Made by a program: the position numbers and the translations under genes. From AP-15 sp035503615 (lineage in GTDB: Bacteria > Pseudomonadota > Alphaproteobacteria > ATCC43930 > CGMCC-115725): a DNA stretch of 51,799 bases. The first letter of the stretch is position 1. Each line of letters starts with the position of its first letter. The notes beneath the pieces were generated by a model. The model was not told the origin of the DNA. It ran no database searches and was given only the letters and a program-made list of their open reading frames with translations. This document shows, one piece after another, positions 23,962-32,686 of this stretch. The stretch covers positions 1 through 51,799 of the forward strand of contig DATJTI010000015.1 of the NCBI GenBank assembly GCA_035503615.1. Direction: 5' to 3'.

Positions 23962-24074
23962 GGGCGGCAACGATATTCTATCGGCGGGATCTCCCCCAAC
24001 CAGGCCCACCGCCGGGCTGGCGGTTCCGCTGTTCGAGATGCTGCGACAGTTCAGGCCAAATCTTGGGTAAGCCG

Positions 24075-25199
24075 ATGCGGGTGCTGATCTGCGGCGGCGG
24101 CGTGATCGGCGCCGCGACCGCCTATTTCCTGGCCTGCCGTGGGGTCGAGGCGATCGTCATCGAGCGCGCCGGTCTGGGCTGTGCCGCCTCGGGAAAAGCC
24201 GGCGGCTTTCTCGCCCGCGACTGGTGCGACGGTACCCCGCTCGCCCCGCTGGCGCAGCGCAGCTTTGTGCTGCATGCCGAGCTGGCGCAGCAGCGTCTCG
24301 GCGATTGGGGCTACCGCCGGCTCGATACCTATGGCGGCCTCGCCGATGGCCGCCGGCATGTCCGCCTGCACGACCCGCACTACGAGCTCGGCTGGCTGTC
24401 GCCGCGGGTCAGGGTCGAGCGCCGGCTCGGCTCGCCCGAAACGACGGCGCAGGTGCATCCGGCGGCGTTCACCGCGGCGCTGATGCGGGCGGCCGAGGCG
24501 CGCGGAGGACGGCTCCATGCGGGTCGGGTCACCGGTATCGTGCGCCGCCTGGGTAGTGAACGCGTCACCGGCGTCGCAGTCGATGGGGCCACGATCGAAG
24601 GCGATGTCGTCGTCATCGCGATGGGCCCGTGGTCGCTCCTCGCCGCTGCATGGCTGCCGCTGCCCGCGGTGTTCGGGCTGAAGGGGCACAGCCTCGTCTT
24701 CGACACCGGGGCGGAGATGGCGGCCGACGCGGTGTTTCTCGAATATCGCGAGATGGGCGGGACAATGCAGCAGCCCGAGGTCTTTCCGCGCCCTGACGGC
24801 ACTACCTATGTCTGCGCGATTTCCAGCGAGCGGCCACTGCCGCTCGACCCGGCCGCGGTCATGCCGGACCCGGGAGCGATCGAGCGGCTGGAAGCAATCT
24901 GCGCCGGGCTGTCGCCGGCGCTCACCCCGGCGCGGATCCGGGCGCGCCAAGCCTGCTATCGCCCGATCACCGCGGACGGGCTGCCGCTGATCGGTCGGGT
25001 GCCGGGGGTGGCCGGCGCCTATGTCGCGACCGGCCACAGTGTGTGGGGGATCCTGAACGCGCCGGCGACCGGCGAGGCGATGGCCGAATTGATCACCGAG
25101 GGTGCCGCACGGCAGGTCGATCTTGCACCGTTCGATCCCGGCCGGATGCGGCCGCTCGATCCGGCGCGGTTGCGGCAGGCCCCGGCGCGGCCTCTTTGA
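24075..25199 (+). CDS. FAD-dependent oxidoreductase of the D-amino-acid oxidase (DAO) family
   Basis: A 374-residue flavoprotein with the N-terminal dinucleotide motif GGGVIGAATAYFLACRG and an Asp/Glu at the end of beta-2 (VIERAGLGCAASGKAGGF). The C-terminal GRVPGVAGAYVATGHSVWG and ATGEAMAELI complete the FAD-binding fold. Such enzymes oxidise glycine, sarcosine, D-amino acids or related secondary amines. Its resemblance to eukaryotic FOXRED-like or YOR356-type DAO proteins leaves the substrate unclear. The ATG at 24075 was chosen because the Rossmann strand begins immediately. The next gene, a 2-hydroxyacid dehydrogenase, follows on the same strand by 87 bp, possibly as an operon. Confidence 0.88.
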   Translation: MRVLICGGGVIGAATAYFLACRGVEAIVIERAGLGCAASGKAGGFLARDWCDGTPLAPLAQRSFVLHAELAQQRLGDWGYRRLDTYGGLADGRRHVRLHDPHYELGWLSPRVRVERRLGSPETTAQVHPAAFTAALMRAAEARGGRLHAGRVTGIVRRLGSERVTGVAVDGATIEGDVVVIAMGPWSLLAAAWLPLPAVFGLKGHSLVFDTGAEMAADAVFLEYREMGGTMQQPEVFPRPDGTTYVCAISSERPLPLDPAAVMPDPGAIERLEAICAGLSPALTPARIRARQACYRPITADGLPLIGRVPGVAGAYVATGHSVWGILNAPATGEAMAELITEGAARQVDLAPFDPGRMRPLDPARLRQAPARPL

Positions 25200-25286
25200 C
25201 ACACCGCGGTCGCGGCGCGCGATGGCCCGCCATGCCGGCGCGCAATATGCTATGCCGATTTTCCGCGACGATGTGGCAAGGCCGCG

Positions 25287-26345
25287 ATGCGACAGGTTAA
25301 CATTCTCAATATGCAGCGCCTCGGCGCGCGCGACCGGGCGAAGATCGAGGCGGTCGATCCGGCGATCCGGCTGACCGATGCCGGTGGCTGGTTCGACGGC
25401 GAGATCCGCGACACCTGGCCGGAATTTGCTGCGGCGCGCTATCTGCCGCCGGGCTCATGCGGCGCGGGGACGCGCGAGGAGCGCGACCGTCTCTTGGCCG
25501 AAACCGAGATCATCCTCGGCGGCTGGCCGTTTCCGCTCGATCTGCGCGCCCGGTCGCCGCGGCTCAAATGGCTGCACCAGCGCCAGGCCGGCGCCAGCAA
25601 CCTGCTGCGCAGCGATCTGTGGGGCAGTGATGTCACGGTCACGACCTCGCGTGGCGCCGGCAGCACGCTGGCGATGGCCGAATACGCGCTCGCCGGCATC
25701 CTGCACTTTGCCAAGGATTTGGGCCATGCGGTGACCGGCCGCGACCCCGCCCATTTCGACCACCGCGCCTACCGGCCGCTGCTGCTCGATGGCAAGACCG
25801 TGCTTGTCGTCGGCACCGGCGGCATCGGCTGCGAGGTCGGGCGCCTGCTCGCGGCTGTGGGCCTGCGCGTTGTCGGCACCCGCCGCCAGCCCAGGCCGGA
25901 CGCAACGCTGCCGCCCGGCTTTAGCGAACTCGGCGGTGCGGCGGAGCTCGACCGCTTTCTGCCGCAGGCCGATTTTGTCGTGATCTCCTGCCAGTGGACA
26001 CCGGAGACGACCCGCCTTTTCAACGCCGCGCGGTTTGCCGCGATGAAGCCCGGCAGCGTGCTCGTCAACCTCGCGCGCGGCGAGATCGTCGATGAGGAGG
26101 CGCTGGCCGATGCACTCGATCGCGGCGGGCTGCGCGGCGTCGTGCTCGATGTCTATACCGGCGAGTTCGAGCACCCGCCGCCGGCCCGGTTATGGTCCGA
26201 TCCGCGGGTCCTGATCACGCCGCATGTCTCGGGCGCCAGCGACGACAACCGGCATGGCGCAATCGAGCTGTTCTGCGCCAATCTGCGCGCCTATCTCGAT
26301 GGCAAGGAGCTGTGCAACGTGCTCGATTGGCAGCGCGGCTACTGA
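25287..26345 (+). CDS. D-isomer-specific 2-hydroxyacid dehydrogenase
   Basis: A 352-residue NAD(P)-dependent dehydrogenase. The Rossmann motif GTGGIG is at 176-181. The catalytic trio is intact: Arg264 in NLARGEIV, Glu293 in DVYTGEF, and His313 in TPHVSG. Family members interconvert 2-oxoacids and D-2-hydroxyacids such as glyoxylate/glycolate, hydroxypyruvate/glycerate or phosphoglycerate. A serine-glyoxylate-type aminotransferase lies convergently next door, making hydroxypyruvate or glyoxylate reductase an attractive but unproven role. A 16-bp tandem duplication straddles its stop codon. Confidence 0.9.
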   Translation: MRQVNILNMQRLGARDRAKIEAVDPAIRLTDAGGWFDGEIRDTWPEFAAARYLPPGSCGAGTREERDRLLAETEIILGGWPFPLDLRARSPRLKWLHQRQAGASNLLRSDLWGSDVTVTTSRGAGSTLAMAEYALAGILHFAKDLGHAVTGRDPAHFDHRAYRPLLLDGKTVLVVGTGGIGCEVGRLLAAVGLRVVGTRRQPRPDATLPPGFSELGGAAELDRFLPQADFVVISCQWTPETTRLFNAARFAAMKPGSVLVNLARGEIVDEEALADALDRGGLRGVVLDVYTGEFEHPPPARLWSDPRVLITPHVSGASDDNRHGAIELFCANLRAYLDGKELCNVLDWQRGY

Positions 26346-26369
26346 TCAGCCGGGCTACTGATCAGCCGG
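26338..26369. repeat. 16-bp tandem duplication across the stop codon of the hydroxyacid dehydrogenase gene
   Basis: The unit GCTACTGATCAGCCGG occurs twice with a period of 16 (26338-26353 and 26354-26369), followed by further matching G residues. The first copy contains the TGA stop at 26343-26345; the second copy is out of frame. Confidence 0.85.
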
Positions 26370-26392
26370 GGCCGGTCGGCGGGCGAATGCGG

Positions 26393-27583
26393 TCACGCTG
26401 TCGTCGCGCCGAGATAATCGAGCGCGGCGGCGGCCCCGCCGGGGCGATGCGGGATGCCGGCGCGGCGCAGCCCCATCTCGACCCCGCTCAACGTGCCGCA
26501 CAGCATCAGATCGTTGAACCAGCCGAGATGGCCGATGCGGAAGGCCCGGCCCTTGAGCCGGCCGAGCCCGGTGCCGAGCGACATGTCGAAATCGTCGAGG
26601 ATGATTTCGCGCAGCCGGTCGGAATCATGGCCCTCGGGCACCAGCACGGCGGTCAGCGTGCGCGAATATTCCCGTGGATCGGCGCAGACGATTTCCAGGT
26701 CCCAGCCGGCGACCGCGCGGCGGGTGGCCTCGGCATGGCGCGCATGGCGGCGGAAGACTGCGTCGAGACCTTCCTCGTCGAGCAGCATGTGCAGCGATTC
26801 ACGAAGCCCGAACAACAGATTGGTCGGCGGCGTATAAGGCAGGACGCCGGTCTGCGCGACATCGGCCATCGCCCGCCAATCCCAATAGGAGCGGGGCAAC
26901 CGCGCCGTTTCGGCAGCGGCGAGCGCCTTTTTCGAGATCGCGTTGAAGCCGAGCCCGGGCGGCAGCATCAGACCCTTCTGCGCACCGCCGACCGTGACAT
27001 CGACACCCCACTCGTCATGACGGTAGTCGGCCGAGGCGAGGGACGAGATCGTATCGACCATAAACAGCGCCGGGTGGCGGGTGCGGTCGATCGCCGCGCG
27101 AATCTCGGCAATGCGGCTCGCCACCCCGGTCGAGGTCTCGTTGTGGACGACACACACCGCCTTCACCCGGTGCGCACGGTCGGCAGCGAGGGTCGCCTCG
27201 ACCTGCGCCGGATCGACCCCGTGACGCCAGTCGCCGGGGACGAATTCGACGTCGAGCCCGAGCCGCTCGGCCATCGTCCGCCACAGGCTGGCAAACTGCC
27301 CGGTTTCGAACATCAGCACATGGTCGCCCGGCGACAGCGTGTTCGACAGCGCCGCCTCCCATGCCCCGGTGCCCGAAGATGGATAGAGTGCGACCATCCC
27401 GTCGGTCTTGAATACCCGCTTCATGCCGGCGACGACCTCCTTCGCCAGCTCGGCGAAGTCCGGCCCGCGATGGTCGATGACCGGCATCGCGATCGCCCGC
27501 AGCACCCGGTCGGGTACGTTGGTCGGGCCGGGGATCTGCAGGAAATGGCGGCCGCTGCGGGCGGTCGGCGCGTTGGATCTCAT
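26393..27583 (-). CDS. Serine-glyoxylate / alanine-glyoxylate aminotransferase family protein
   Basis: A 396-residue class V PLP aminotransferase. The N-terminal LQIPGPTNVP and MPVIDHRGPDFAEL are hallmarks of the SGAT/AGAT group. The PLP lysine is Lys203 in GGAQKGLMLPPG, and Asp177 (MVDTISSL) should contact the pyridine nitrogen. It would move an amino group from serine or alanine to glyoxylate, giving glycine and hydroxypyruvate or pyruvate, as in the serine cycle or photorespiratory-like metabolism. The start at 27583 was selected for the family N-terminus and an upstream GGAG. It is divergent from argC, and no other serine-cycle genes are visible. Confidence 0.9.
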   Translation of the reverse strand: MRSNAPTARSGRHFLQIPGPTNVPDRVLRAIAMPVIDHRGPDFAELAKEVVAGMKRVFKTDGMVALYPSSGTGAWEAALSNTLSPGDHVLMFETGQFASLWRTMAERLGLDVEFVPGDWRHGVDPAQVEATLAADRAHRVKAVCVVHNETSTGVASRIAEIRAAIDRTRHPALFMVDTISSLASADYRHDEWGVDVTVGGAQKGLMLPPGLGFNAISKKALAAAETARLPRSYWDWRAMADVAQTGVLPYTPPTNLLFGLRESLHMLLDEEGLDAVFRRHARHAEATRRAVAGWDLEIVCADPREYSRTLTAVLVPEGHDSDRLREIILDDFDMSLGTGLGRLKGRAFRIGHLGWFNDLMLCGTLSGVEMGLRRAGIPHRPGGAAAALDYLGATTA

Positions 27584-27752
27584 TCTCGAACAGCTCCAAG
27601 ATCTTGATGCGAGCATTCCCGGCGGCGACGGGTCGGGCCGGTCTCATGTTCTCGCCGAGCAATACCACTTGACGCGCGCCGAATGTGAATTTGATGTGCG
27701 CTGCGGCGTTGCCGACACTTTCGGGCAGCCGGCGGCATGGCGGAGGTGGATG

Positions 27753-28802
27753 ATGGCTTTATCGGCGAGGGTCCGGATCGGGATTTTGGGGGCGAGCGGC
27801 TATACCGGTGCCGAATTGCTGCGCCTCCTACGCTATCACCCGCAGGCCGAGATCCGCGCGCTGACCGCCGATCGCCAGGCCGGCAAGCCGATCGGCGCGG
27901 TCTTTCCGCATCTCGGCGGCGAGGGCCTGCCCGACCTCGTGGCGATCAGCGAGGTTGATTGGGATGGGCTCGATCTCGTTTTTTGCGGCCTGCCGCACGG
28001 CACGACGCAGGAAGTCATCGCCGGACTGCCGAACCATCTGAAGATCGTCGATCTGTCGGCCGATTTCCGCCTCGCCGACACCGCAACTTATGAAGAATGG
28101 TACGGCCATGCGCATCGCGCGCCGGAATTGCAACGCGAGGCGGTCTATGGCCTGACCGAAATCGCTCGGGAAAAGGTGGGTGCCGCGCGTCTCGTCGCCA
28201 ACCCCGGCTGCTACCCGACTGCCGCGCAACTGCCGCTGGTGCCGCTGCTGCGGGCCAGGCTGGTCGACCCGGACGACATCATCATCGACGCCAAATCCGG
28301 GGTCAGCGGTGCCGGTCGCGCCGCACGCGAGGCGAGCCTCTATTGCGAGGTGGCCGAGGGCATCAACGCCTATGGCGTCGCCAATCACCGCCATGCGCCG
28401 GAGATCGAGCAGGGCCTGTCAGAGGCTGCCGGGCACAACGTCGTCGTCAATTTCACGCCGCATCTGATGCCGATGAACCGCGGCATCCTCGAGACGATCT
28501 ATGTCCGGCTCGCCAGGGGCGCCACCCTGGGCGATCTGCGCGCGGTGCTCGAACGGGCGTATCGCGACGAGCCCTTCGTCCGAATCCTGCCCGAGGGCAG
28601 CCTGCCGGCGACGCGGCATGTGCGCGGCACCAATCTGTGTTTGATCGGCCTCAGCCGCGACCGGGTCGCTGGCCGCGCGATCCTGGTCTCGGCCGAGGAC
28701 AATCTGGTCAAGGGCGCCTCGGGCCAGGCGATCCAGAACATGAATGTGATGCTGGGCCTGCCCGAAACGACTGCGCTCGAGCACTGCGCCCTCTTCCCGT
28801 GA
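27753..28802 (+). CDS. argC: N-acetyl-gamma-glutamyl-phosphate reductase
   Basis: A 349-residue enzyme of arginine biosynthesis, reducing N-acetylglutamyl phosphate to the semialdehyde with NADPH. It has the N-terminal motif GILGASGYTGAELLRLL, the catalytic Cys153 in NPGCYPTA, and HRHAPEIEQ and HVRGTN blocks typical of ArgC. The start at 27753 (not the ATG at 27750) gives 6-bp spacing from GGAGG. A possible weak -35, TTGACG at 27669-27674, lies upstream without a convincing -10. Its TGA overlaps the GTG of the next gene (GTGA). In alphaproteobacteria argC is often near rpsI; that neighbourhood is absent here. Confidence 0.96.
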   Translation: MALSARVRIGILGASGYTGAELLRLLRYHPQAEIRALTADRQAGKPIGAVFPHLGGEGLPDLVAISEVDWDGLDLVFCGLPHGTTQEVIAGLPNHLKIVDLSADFRLADTATYEEWYGHAHRAPELQREAVYGLTEIAREKVGAARLVANPGCYPTAAQLPLVPLLRARLVDPDDIIIDAKSGVSGAGRAAREASLYCEVAEGINAYGVANHRHAPEIEQGLSEAAGHNVVVNFTPHLMPMNRGILETIYVRLARGATLGDLRAVLERAYRDEPFVRILPEGSLPATRHVRGTNLCLIGLSRDRVAGRAILVSAEDNLVKGASGQAIQNMNVMLGLPETTALEHCALFP

Positions 28803-29113
28803 CGGGGCAGGGCGCCGCGCATCTGGCGCTGCTGCTTGCCGTCGCCATCGCCGCAGCGCCGGCTGTTGCCGCCGATATGGCTGTCTATCGCTGCACCAAC
28901 CCGGCAAGCGGTACCGCCTGGGACATCACGGTCGATCTCGCCCATCATCGCGTCGATGCGTTTCCAGCCGATATCGACACGCATTCGATCCGCTGGCGCG
29001 ATACCGCGGCGGGCGGGTTTTACGACCTCGACCGCGGCACCGGCGAATTGACGATGCGCAACGCGTCGAGCACCGGCGGCTACTTCCTGCACGACCACTG
29101 CCGCGCCCGCTGA
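28799..29113 (+). CDS. Small secreted protein of unknown function
   Basis: A 104-residue exported protein starting with a GTG that overlaps the argC stop in a GTGA junction, so it is translationally coupled. A signal peptide (AHLALLLAVAIAAAPAVAA) precedes the mature sequence DMAVYRCTNPASGTAWDITV. The mature part has a Cys early (YRCTN) and one near the end (HDHCRAR), which may form a disulfide linking the termini of a small beta-sheet fold. No family was recognised. Its coupling to an arginine gene looks incidental. A 15-bp tandem duplication begins at its stop. Confidence 0.6.
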   Translation: MTGQGAAHLALLLAVAIAAAPAVAADMAVYRCTNPASGTAWDITVDLAHHRVDAFPADIDTHSIRWRDTAAGGFYDLDRGTGELTMRNASSTGGYFLHDHCRAR

Positions 29114-29140
29114 TCGCCGGGCCGCTGATCGCCGGGCCGC
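29107..29140. repeat. 15-bp tandem duplication across a stop codon
   Basis: The unit CCGCTGATCGCCGGG repeats with a period of 15 over 29107-29140. The first copy contains the TGA at 29111-29113, and the second therefore supplies another in-frame TGA at 29126-29128. Confidence 0.85.
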
Positions 29141-29243
29141 GGTGGCGCCGCGCAATATCGCGGGAAGTGCCGAGGGCGTGATCGCTTCGCGGCGCTGAAT
29201 AGCGTAAATGACGCAACCCGTTTCGAGCCGAGGGAGAGCAGCC

Positions 29244-30245
29244 ATGCTCGCCAATATTCCTGCGACGCAAACCGTGATCGAGATCAGGGAGCCGGGCGGG
29301 CCGGAGGTGCTGGTGCCGGCGACGCGGCCGGTGCCGGAGCCGAAGGCGGGTGAGGTCTTGATCCGCATCGCCGCCGCCGGGGTCAACCGCGCCGATTGCC
29401 TGCAGCGCCTGGGACGCTATCCGATGCCGCCCGGGGCGCCCGATATTCCCGGGCTCGAATGCTCCGGAACCATTGTCCGGCTCGGCGACGGGGTGGCGCA
29501 ATGGCGCGAGGGCGACCCGGTCTGCGCGCTGATGATCGGTGACGGCTATGGCGAATATGCCGCGGTTCCGGCGGTGCAGTGCCTGCCGGTACCCCCTGGT
29601 GTCGGCCTCGTCGATGCCGGCGGGTTGATGGAGACGTTCTGCACGGTGTGGACCAACCTGTTCGAGCGCATCCATCTGAAGGCCGGCGAGGTGCTGCTGC
29701 AGCAAGGCGGGTCGAGCGGTATCGGCATCACCGCGATCCAGCTGGCAAAGGCATTCGGCGCCAAGGTGCTGGCCACCGCCGGCTCGGACGAGAAATGCGC
29801 CGCCTGCCGCGACTATGGCGCCGATGTCGCGATCAACTACCGCACCCAGGACTTTGTCGAGATCGGCAAGCAATTCACGAACGGCCGCGGCGTCGATGCG
29901 ATCTTCGACATGGTCGGCGGCGACTATATTCCGCGCGAGCTAGACTTGCTGGCGCGCGAGGGGCGGCTGTGCTTTGTGGCGCTGATGCGCGGCACCAGGG
30001 TCGAAGCCGATTTCGGGCTGATCCAGAGAAAGCACCTGACCGTCACCGGCTCGACCCTGCGCGGTCGCACGGTCGCGCAAAAGGCGGCGATCGTCGCCGC
30101 GCTCAAAGAGCAAGTATGGCCGCTCTGGGGGCAAGGCAAATTGCGCCCCTGCACCGACCGGACCTTTCCGCTCGCCGAAGCGGCGGACGCGCACCGGCTG
30201 ATGGAATCGAGTCGGCATATCGGCAAGATCCTGCTGGTGCCGTAG
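29244..30245 (+). CDS. NAD(P)H quinone oxidoreductase, PIG3/zeta-crystallin-type MDR
   Basis: A 333-residue zinc-free medium-chain reductase. The N-terminal AAAGVNRADCLQRLGRYPMP, followed by PPGAPDIPGLE, and the active-site block VDAGGLMETFCTVWTNLFER are typical of the human PIG3 (TP53I3)-like quinone oxidoreductases. The NADPH motif is LQQGGSSGIGITAIQLAKAF. It likely reduces quinones or related electrophiles by one or two electrons. The start at 29244 follows GGGAGAG. It stands alone before pirin; co-expression with pirin is possible given a 119-bp gap with no terminator. Confidence 0.88.
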   Translation: MLANIPATQTVIEIREPGGPEVLVPATRPVPEPKAGEVLIRIAAAGVNRADCLQRLGRYPMPPGAPDIPGLECSGTIVRLGDGVAQWREGDPVCALMIGDGYGEYAAVPAVQCLPVPPGVGLVDAGGLMETFCTVWTNLFERIHLKAGEVLLQQGGSSGIGITAIQLAKAFGAKVLATAGSDEKCAACRDYGADVAINYRTQDFVEIGKQFTNGRGVDAIFDMVGGDYIPRELDLLAREGRLCFVALMRGTRVEADFGLIQRKHLTVTGSTLRGRTVAQKAAIVAALKEQVWPLWGQGKLRPCTDRTFPLAEAADAHRLMESSRHIGKILLVP

Positions 30246-30364
30246 CGCTCGCGGCCCGCGCCACGCTCGTGACTGGTCTGCGCTCCTTCCAAAGCGGGCT
30301 GCTGCACCCGATCTCTTGGGCATGATTGGGGCGACCGCCGCCCCGAGGTCCGGAGATCCTTCGA

Positions 30365-31063
30365 ATGATCGAAAAGAGGCCCTTTGCCAGCCTCGGCGGG
30401 GCAAACCACGGTTGGCTCGACACGCGGCACCATTTTTCGTTTGCCGATTACCAGGACCCCGAGCGGATGAATTGGGGTCGGCTGCGGGTATGGAATGACG
30501 ATGCGATCGCGCCCGACACCGGCTTCCCGCCGCACCCGCATGCCGATATGGAGATCATCACCTATGTACGCGAGGGTGCGGTGACGCACCAGGACAGCCT
30601 CGGCAATAAGGGCCGCACCGCGGCGGGTGACGTGCAGGTGATGAGCGCCGGCAGCGGCATCCGCCACGCCGAATACAATCGCGAGCCCGGGACCACGAGC
30701 CTGTTTCAGATCTGGATCCTGCCGACGAGCCGCGGCGGCGCGCCGAATTGGGGCACAAGGCCGTTTCCAAAGAATGACCGGTCCGGCCGGTTTGTGGTGC
30801 TCGCCAGCGGCTTTGCCGAGGACGGCGAGGCGTTGCCGATCCGAAGCGACGCACGGGTTCTTGGTGCGACGCTTCGCGTCGGCGAGAGCGTCGATTACCC
30901 GCTCGGCAAGGAGCGCCACGGCTACCTCGTGCCGGCCAAGGGCCGGGTCGAGGTCAATGGTGTCACGCTCGACGCCCGCGACGGTGCTGCCATCCACGGC
31001 GAGAACGGATTGCGGGTGCGCGCGCTCGACGAGGCCGAACTGGTGCTGGTTGACGCCGCCTGA
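30365..31063 (+). CDS. Pirin-family bicupin protein
   Basis: A 232-residue bicupin of the pirin/YhaK type. The metal site is formed by His residues in FPPHPHADMEI and AVTHQDSLG and by the HAEYN segment, with Glu in MEIITYVREG. The N-terminal start MIEKRPFASLGGANHGWLDT gives the typical YhaK length. Relatives include quercetin 2,3-dioxygenase activity in YhiW/YhhW and redox-sensing roles, so the function in vivo is uncertain. It may be a response protein downstream of the quinone reductase. Its stop lies 3 bp from that of the convergent phosphatase-like gene. Confidence 0.9.
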   Translation: MIEKRPFASLGGANHGWLDTRHHFSFADYQDPERMNWGRLRVWNDDAIAPDTGFPPHPHADMEIITYVREGAVTHQDSLGNKGRTAAGDVQVMSAGSGIRHAEYNREPGTTSLFQIWILPTSRGGAPNWGTRPFPKNDRSGRFVVLASGFAEDGEALPIRSDARVLGATLRVGESVDYPLGKERHGYLVPAKGRVEVNGVTLDARDGAAIHGENGLRVRALDEAELVLVDAA

Positions 31064-31066
31064 GCG

Positions 31067-32512
31067 TCAGCGAGCGAGCTCCAAGGGCTGTTCCGGAACC
31101 GCGGCGCGGTCGGACCGAGCGGCGGCAAATCGCGGCACCAAGCTGTCGCCGACCCAGTTGGTCGCGCCGCCGGCCCCGAGGAGTTCGCACACCGTCGGCG
31201 CGATATCGAGGATCGACACCGGTTCGCGATGCGCTTGGCGCCCGCCACAGCGGATCCATAAGACGCCTTCGGGGTGATGCCGTGCGCTCTTGACGGCATC
31301 GATCGGGTAGAGCGCGTCGAAGAAGCCGAGCGTCCCGTTGTCTCCGGGAATGCCGCTCAGCACGGCATCGCTCTCGATCATGTCGAAAATCTGGCAGCCG
31401 ACGCACAGCGAAGCGTCACCCGAAGGCTCTGCTGCGAATACCTGGCGATCTCCCAGACGAGGTGCGCGGCAGGCGATGGCCGCGCGCTCGGCCGCGGCGC
31501 GATCGGCGAAGCGCATCATGTACATATGCGTCATGATCGGCTCGATCGCGACCGGCGTGATGCCGATCAGACGGCAGAGCCCGGCAGGGTCGCGCAGCCG
31601 GAAGAAATGCTGCCCGCCGCAATCCTCGCGGGTCAGAAACGGCTGCTGGCTCAGCGCCGAGCACAGGATCAGCACGGTCTCTTCGCCGGCCAGCGCCATA
31701 AAATTCTGGAGCAGCCGGTCCATCGCCTGATAGCCGAACAGCACGGCGTCGCCATAGGTCTCCTGCTCCGCCGCCGAGGGTTTGATCGAGAACGGGCCAG
31801 GGTCCATGTGGCGCCAATAAGCGTGCTGCAGATGTGCGGTGCTGTTGACAAAGAAGGTGGCGAAATCCGGCCGGAGCTGGCGGTAGTAATGGCGGAAAAC
31901 ATCGAGCTGCAGCAAATCGAGCAGCGCCACCCGCCTCCACGACACATCCTTGCCGCCCAGTCGCTCGCGGGCCAGCTGGCGCAAGATCACGCCAACACTC
32001 TGCGCCGACAGGCCGTGGCAGCTGAGAAAGGCGAGAAACCCGGCGAGCTGGCGCGGCGGGACCGCGGCGAGGCCCCGGCTATATTCCTGGACCCCGCGGC
32101 CGACCACCGCCTTGAACGTCTCGAGCTCGGCGGGATAAGCCGGTTCGGCGATGCACCACGGGTCGGGCAAAAAGAACGTCCCGGGGCCCGAAATCGCCTG
32201 TGCGTTCATGCTCGAACAGTTCATGACCGATTTGCCGAGCCGGTGCAGCTCGTGCCACAGATCCGGGTGACCCGCCTTTGGCCCGTCGGTCAGGTGAAAG
32301 ACCTGGTGCTGATGGTAGGGCAGGCCGGTGTGGATCGAATACCACTGGATCCATGGTTCGAGATTGACCGGATCAGGGTCGTCCGCGAAGGTGGTGAACG
32401 CTTGCGAAGAACGGTAAAACGCCGCAAAATTCGGCAACCTTCCGGCGCCGATCCACCGTTCGAGCAACGGCGGGCAGATCTCGTTGAATTCCAGCAAAAT
32501 GACGTTGCGCAT
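31067..32512 (-). CDS. Alkaline-phosphatase-superfamily protein (phosphodiesterase/sulfatase-like)
   Basis: A 481-residue protein with the edge features of the alkaline phosphatase fold. The N-terminus MRNVILLEFNEICPPLLERW supplies an acidic pair where metal 1 ligands occur. Late motifs include GDNGTLGFFDALYP and the terminal VSILDIAPTVCELLGA, a signature of type I phosphodiesterases and sulfatases. The expected nucleophile (Ser/Thr after a TP-like motif) is not obvious; EPWIQWYSIHTG may carry it. There is no signal peptide, so it is probably cytoplasmic. Homologues of this length are mostly uncharacterised. It is transcribed away from the glycosidase-like gene's 3' end with a 174-bp leader that contains two palindromes. 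Confidence 0.7.
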   Translation of the reverse strand: MRNVILLEFNEICPPLLERWIGAGRLPNFAAFYRSSQAFTTFADDPDPVNLEPWIQWYSIHTGLPYHQHQVFHLTDGPKAGHPDLWHELHRLGKSVMNCSSMNAQAISGPGTFFLPDPWCIAEPAYPAELETFKAVVGRGVQEYSRGLAAVPPRQLAGFLAFLSCHGLSAQSVGVILRQLARERLGGKDVSWRRVALLDLLQLDVFRHYYRQLRPDFATFFVNSTAHLQHAYWRHMDPGPFSIKPSAAEQETYGDAVLFGYQAMDRLLQNFMALAGEETVLILCSALSQQPFLTREDCGGQHFFRLRDPAGLCRLIGITPVAIEPIMTHMYMMRFADRAAAERAAIACRAPRLGDRQVFAAEPSGDASLCVGCQIFDMIESDAVLSGIPGDNGTLGFFDALYPIDAVKSARHHPEGVLWIRCGGRQAHREPVSILDIAPTVCELLGAGGATNWVGDSLVPRFAAARSDRAAVPEQPLELAR

Positions 32513-32568
32513 TTACCACCTTCGGCCGCTCGCCGATGCGAGGTTCGCTATGTTCTGCCGCCCCGCTT

Positions 32569-32612
32569 GTCCGCCAGGCGGACCTTCACGAAGGCGAATT
32601 CTATCATGATAG
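32569..32612. promoter_or_regulatory. Two palindromes in the leader of the phosphatase-fold gene
   Basis: GTCCGCCAGGCGGAC at 32569-32583 is a 7-bp inverted repeat around one base. CTATCATGATAG at 32601-32612 is a perfect 12-bp palindrome in unusually AT-rich DNA. They sit 57 and 89 bp upstream of the minus-strand start at 32512, a plausible place for operator sites. No regulator is identifiable. Confidence 0.4.
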
Positions 32613-32686
32613 CTGACGCAGGCAAAGCAGTAGCATAGTTATCCCAAAGTAGGGCGTGGACAGCTCGGTCTGGTGCCGGCCGCAGC

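Noticed and set aside
26192..27607. Plus-strand frame of 471 codons opposite the aminotransferase
   Set aside because: The minus strand encodes a complete PLP enzyme with its lysine; the plus-strand product has no family features.
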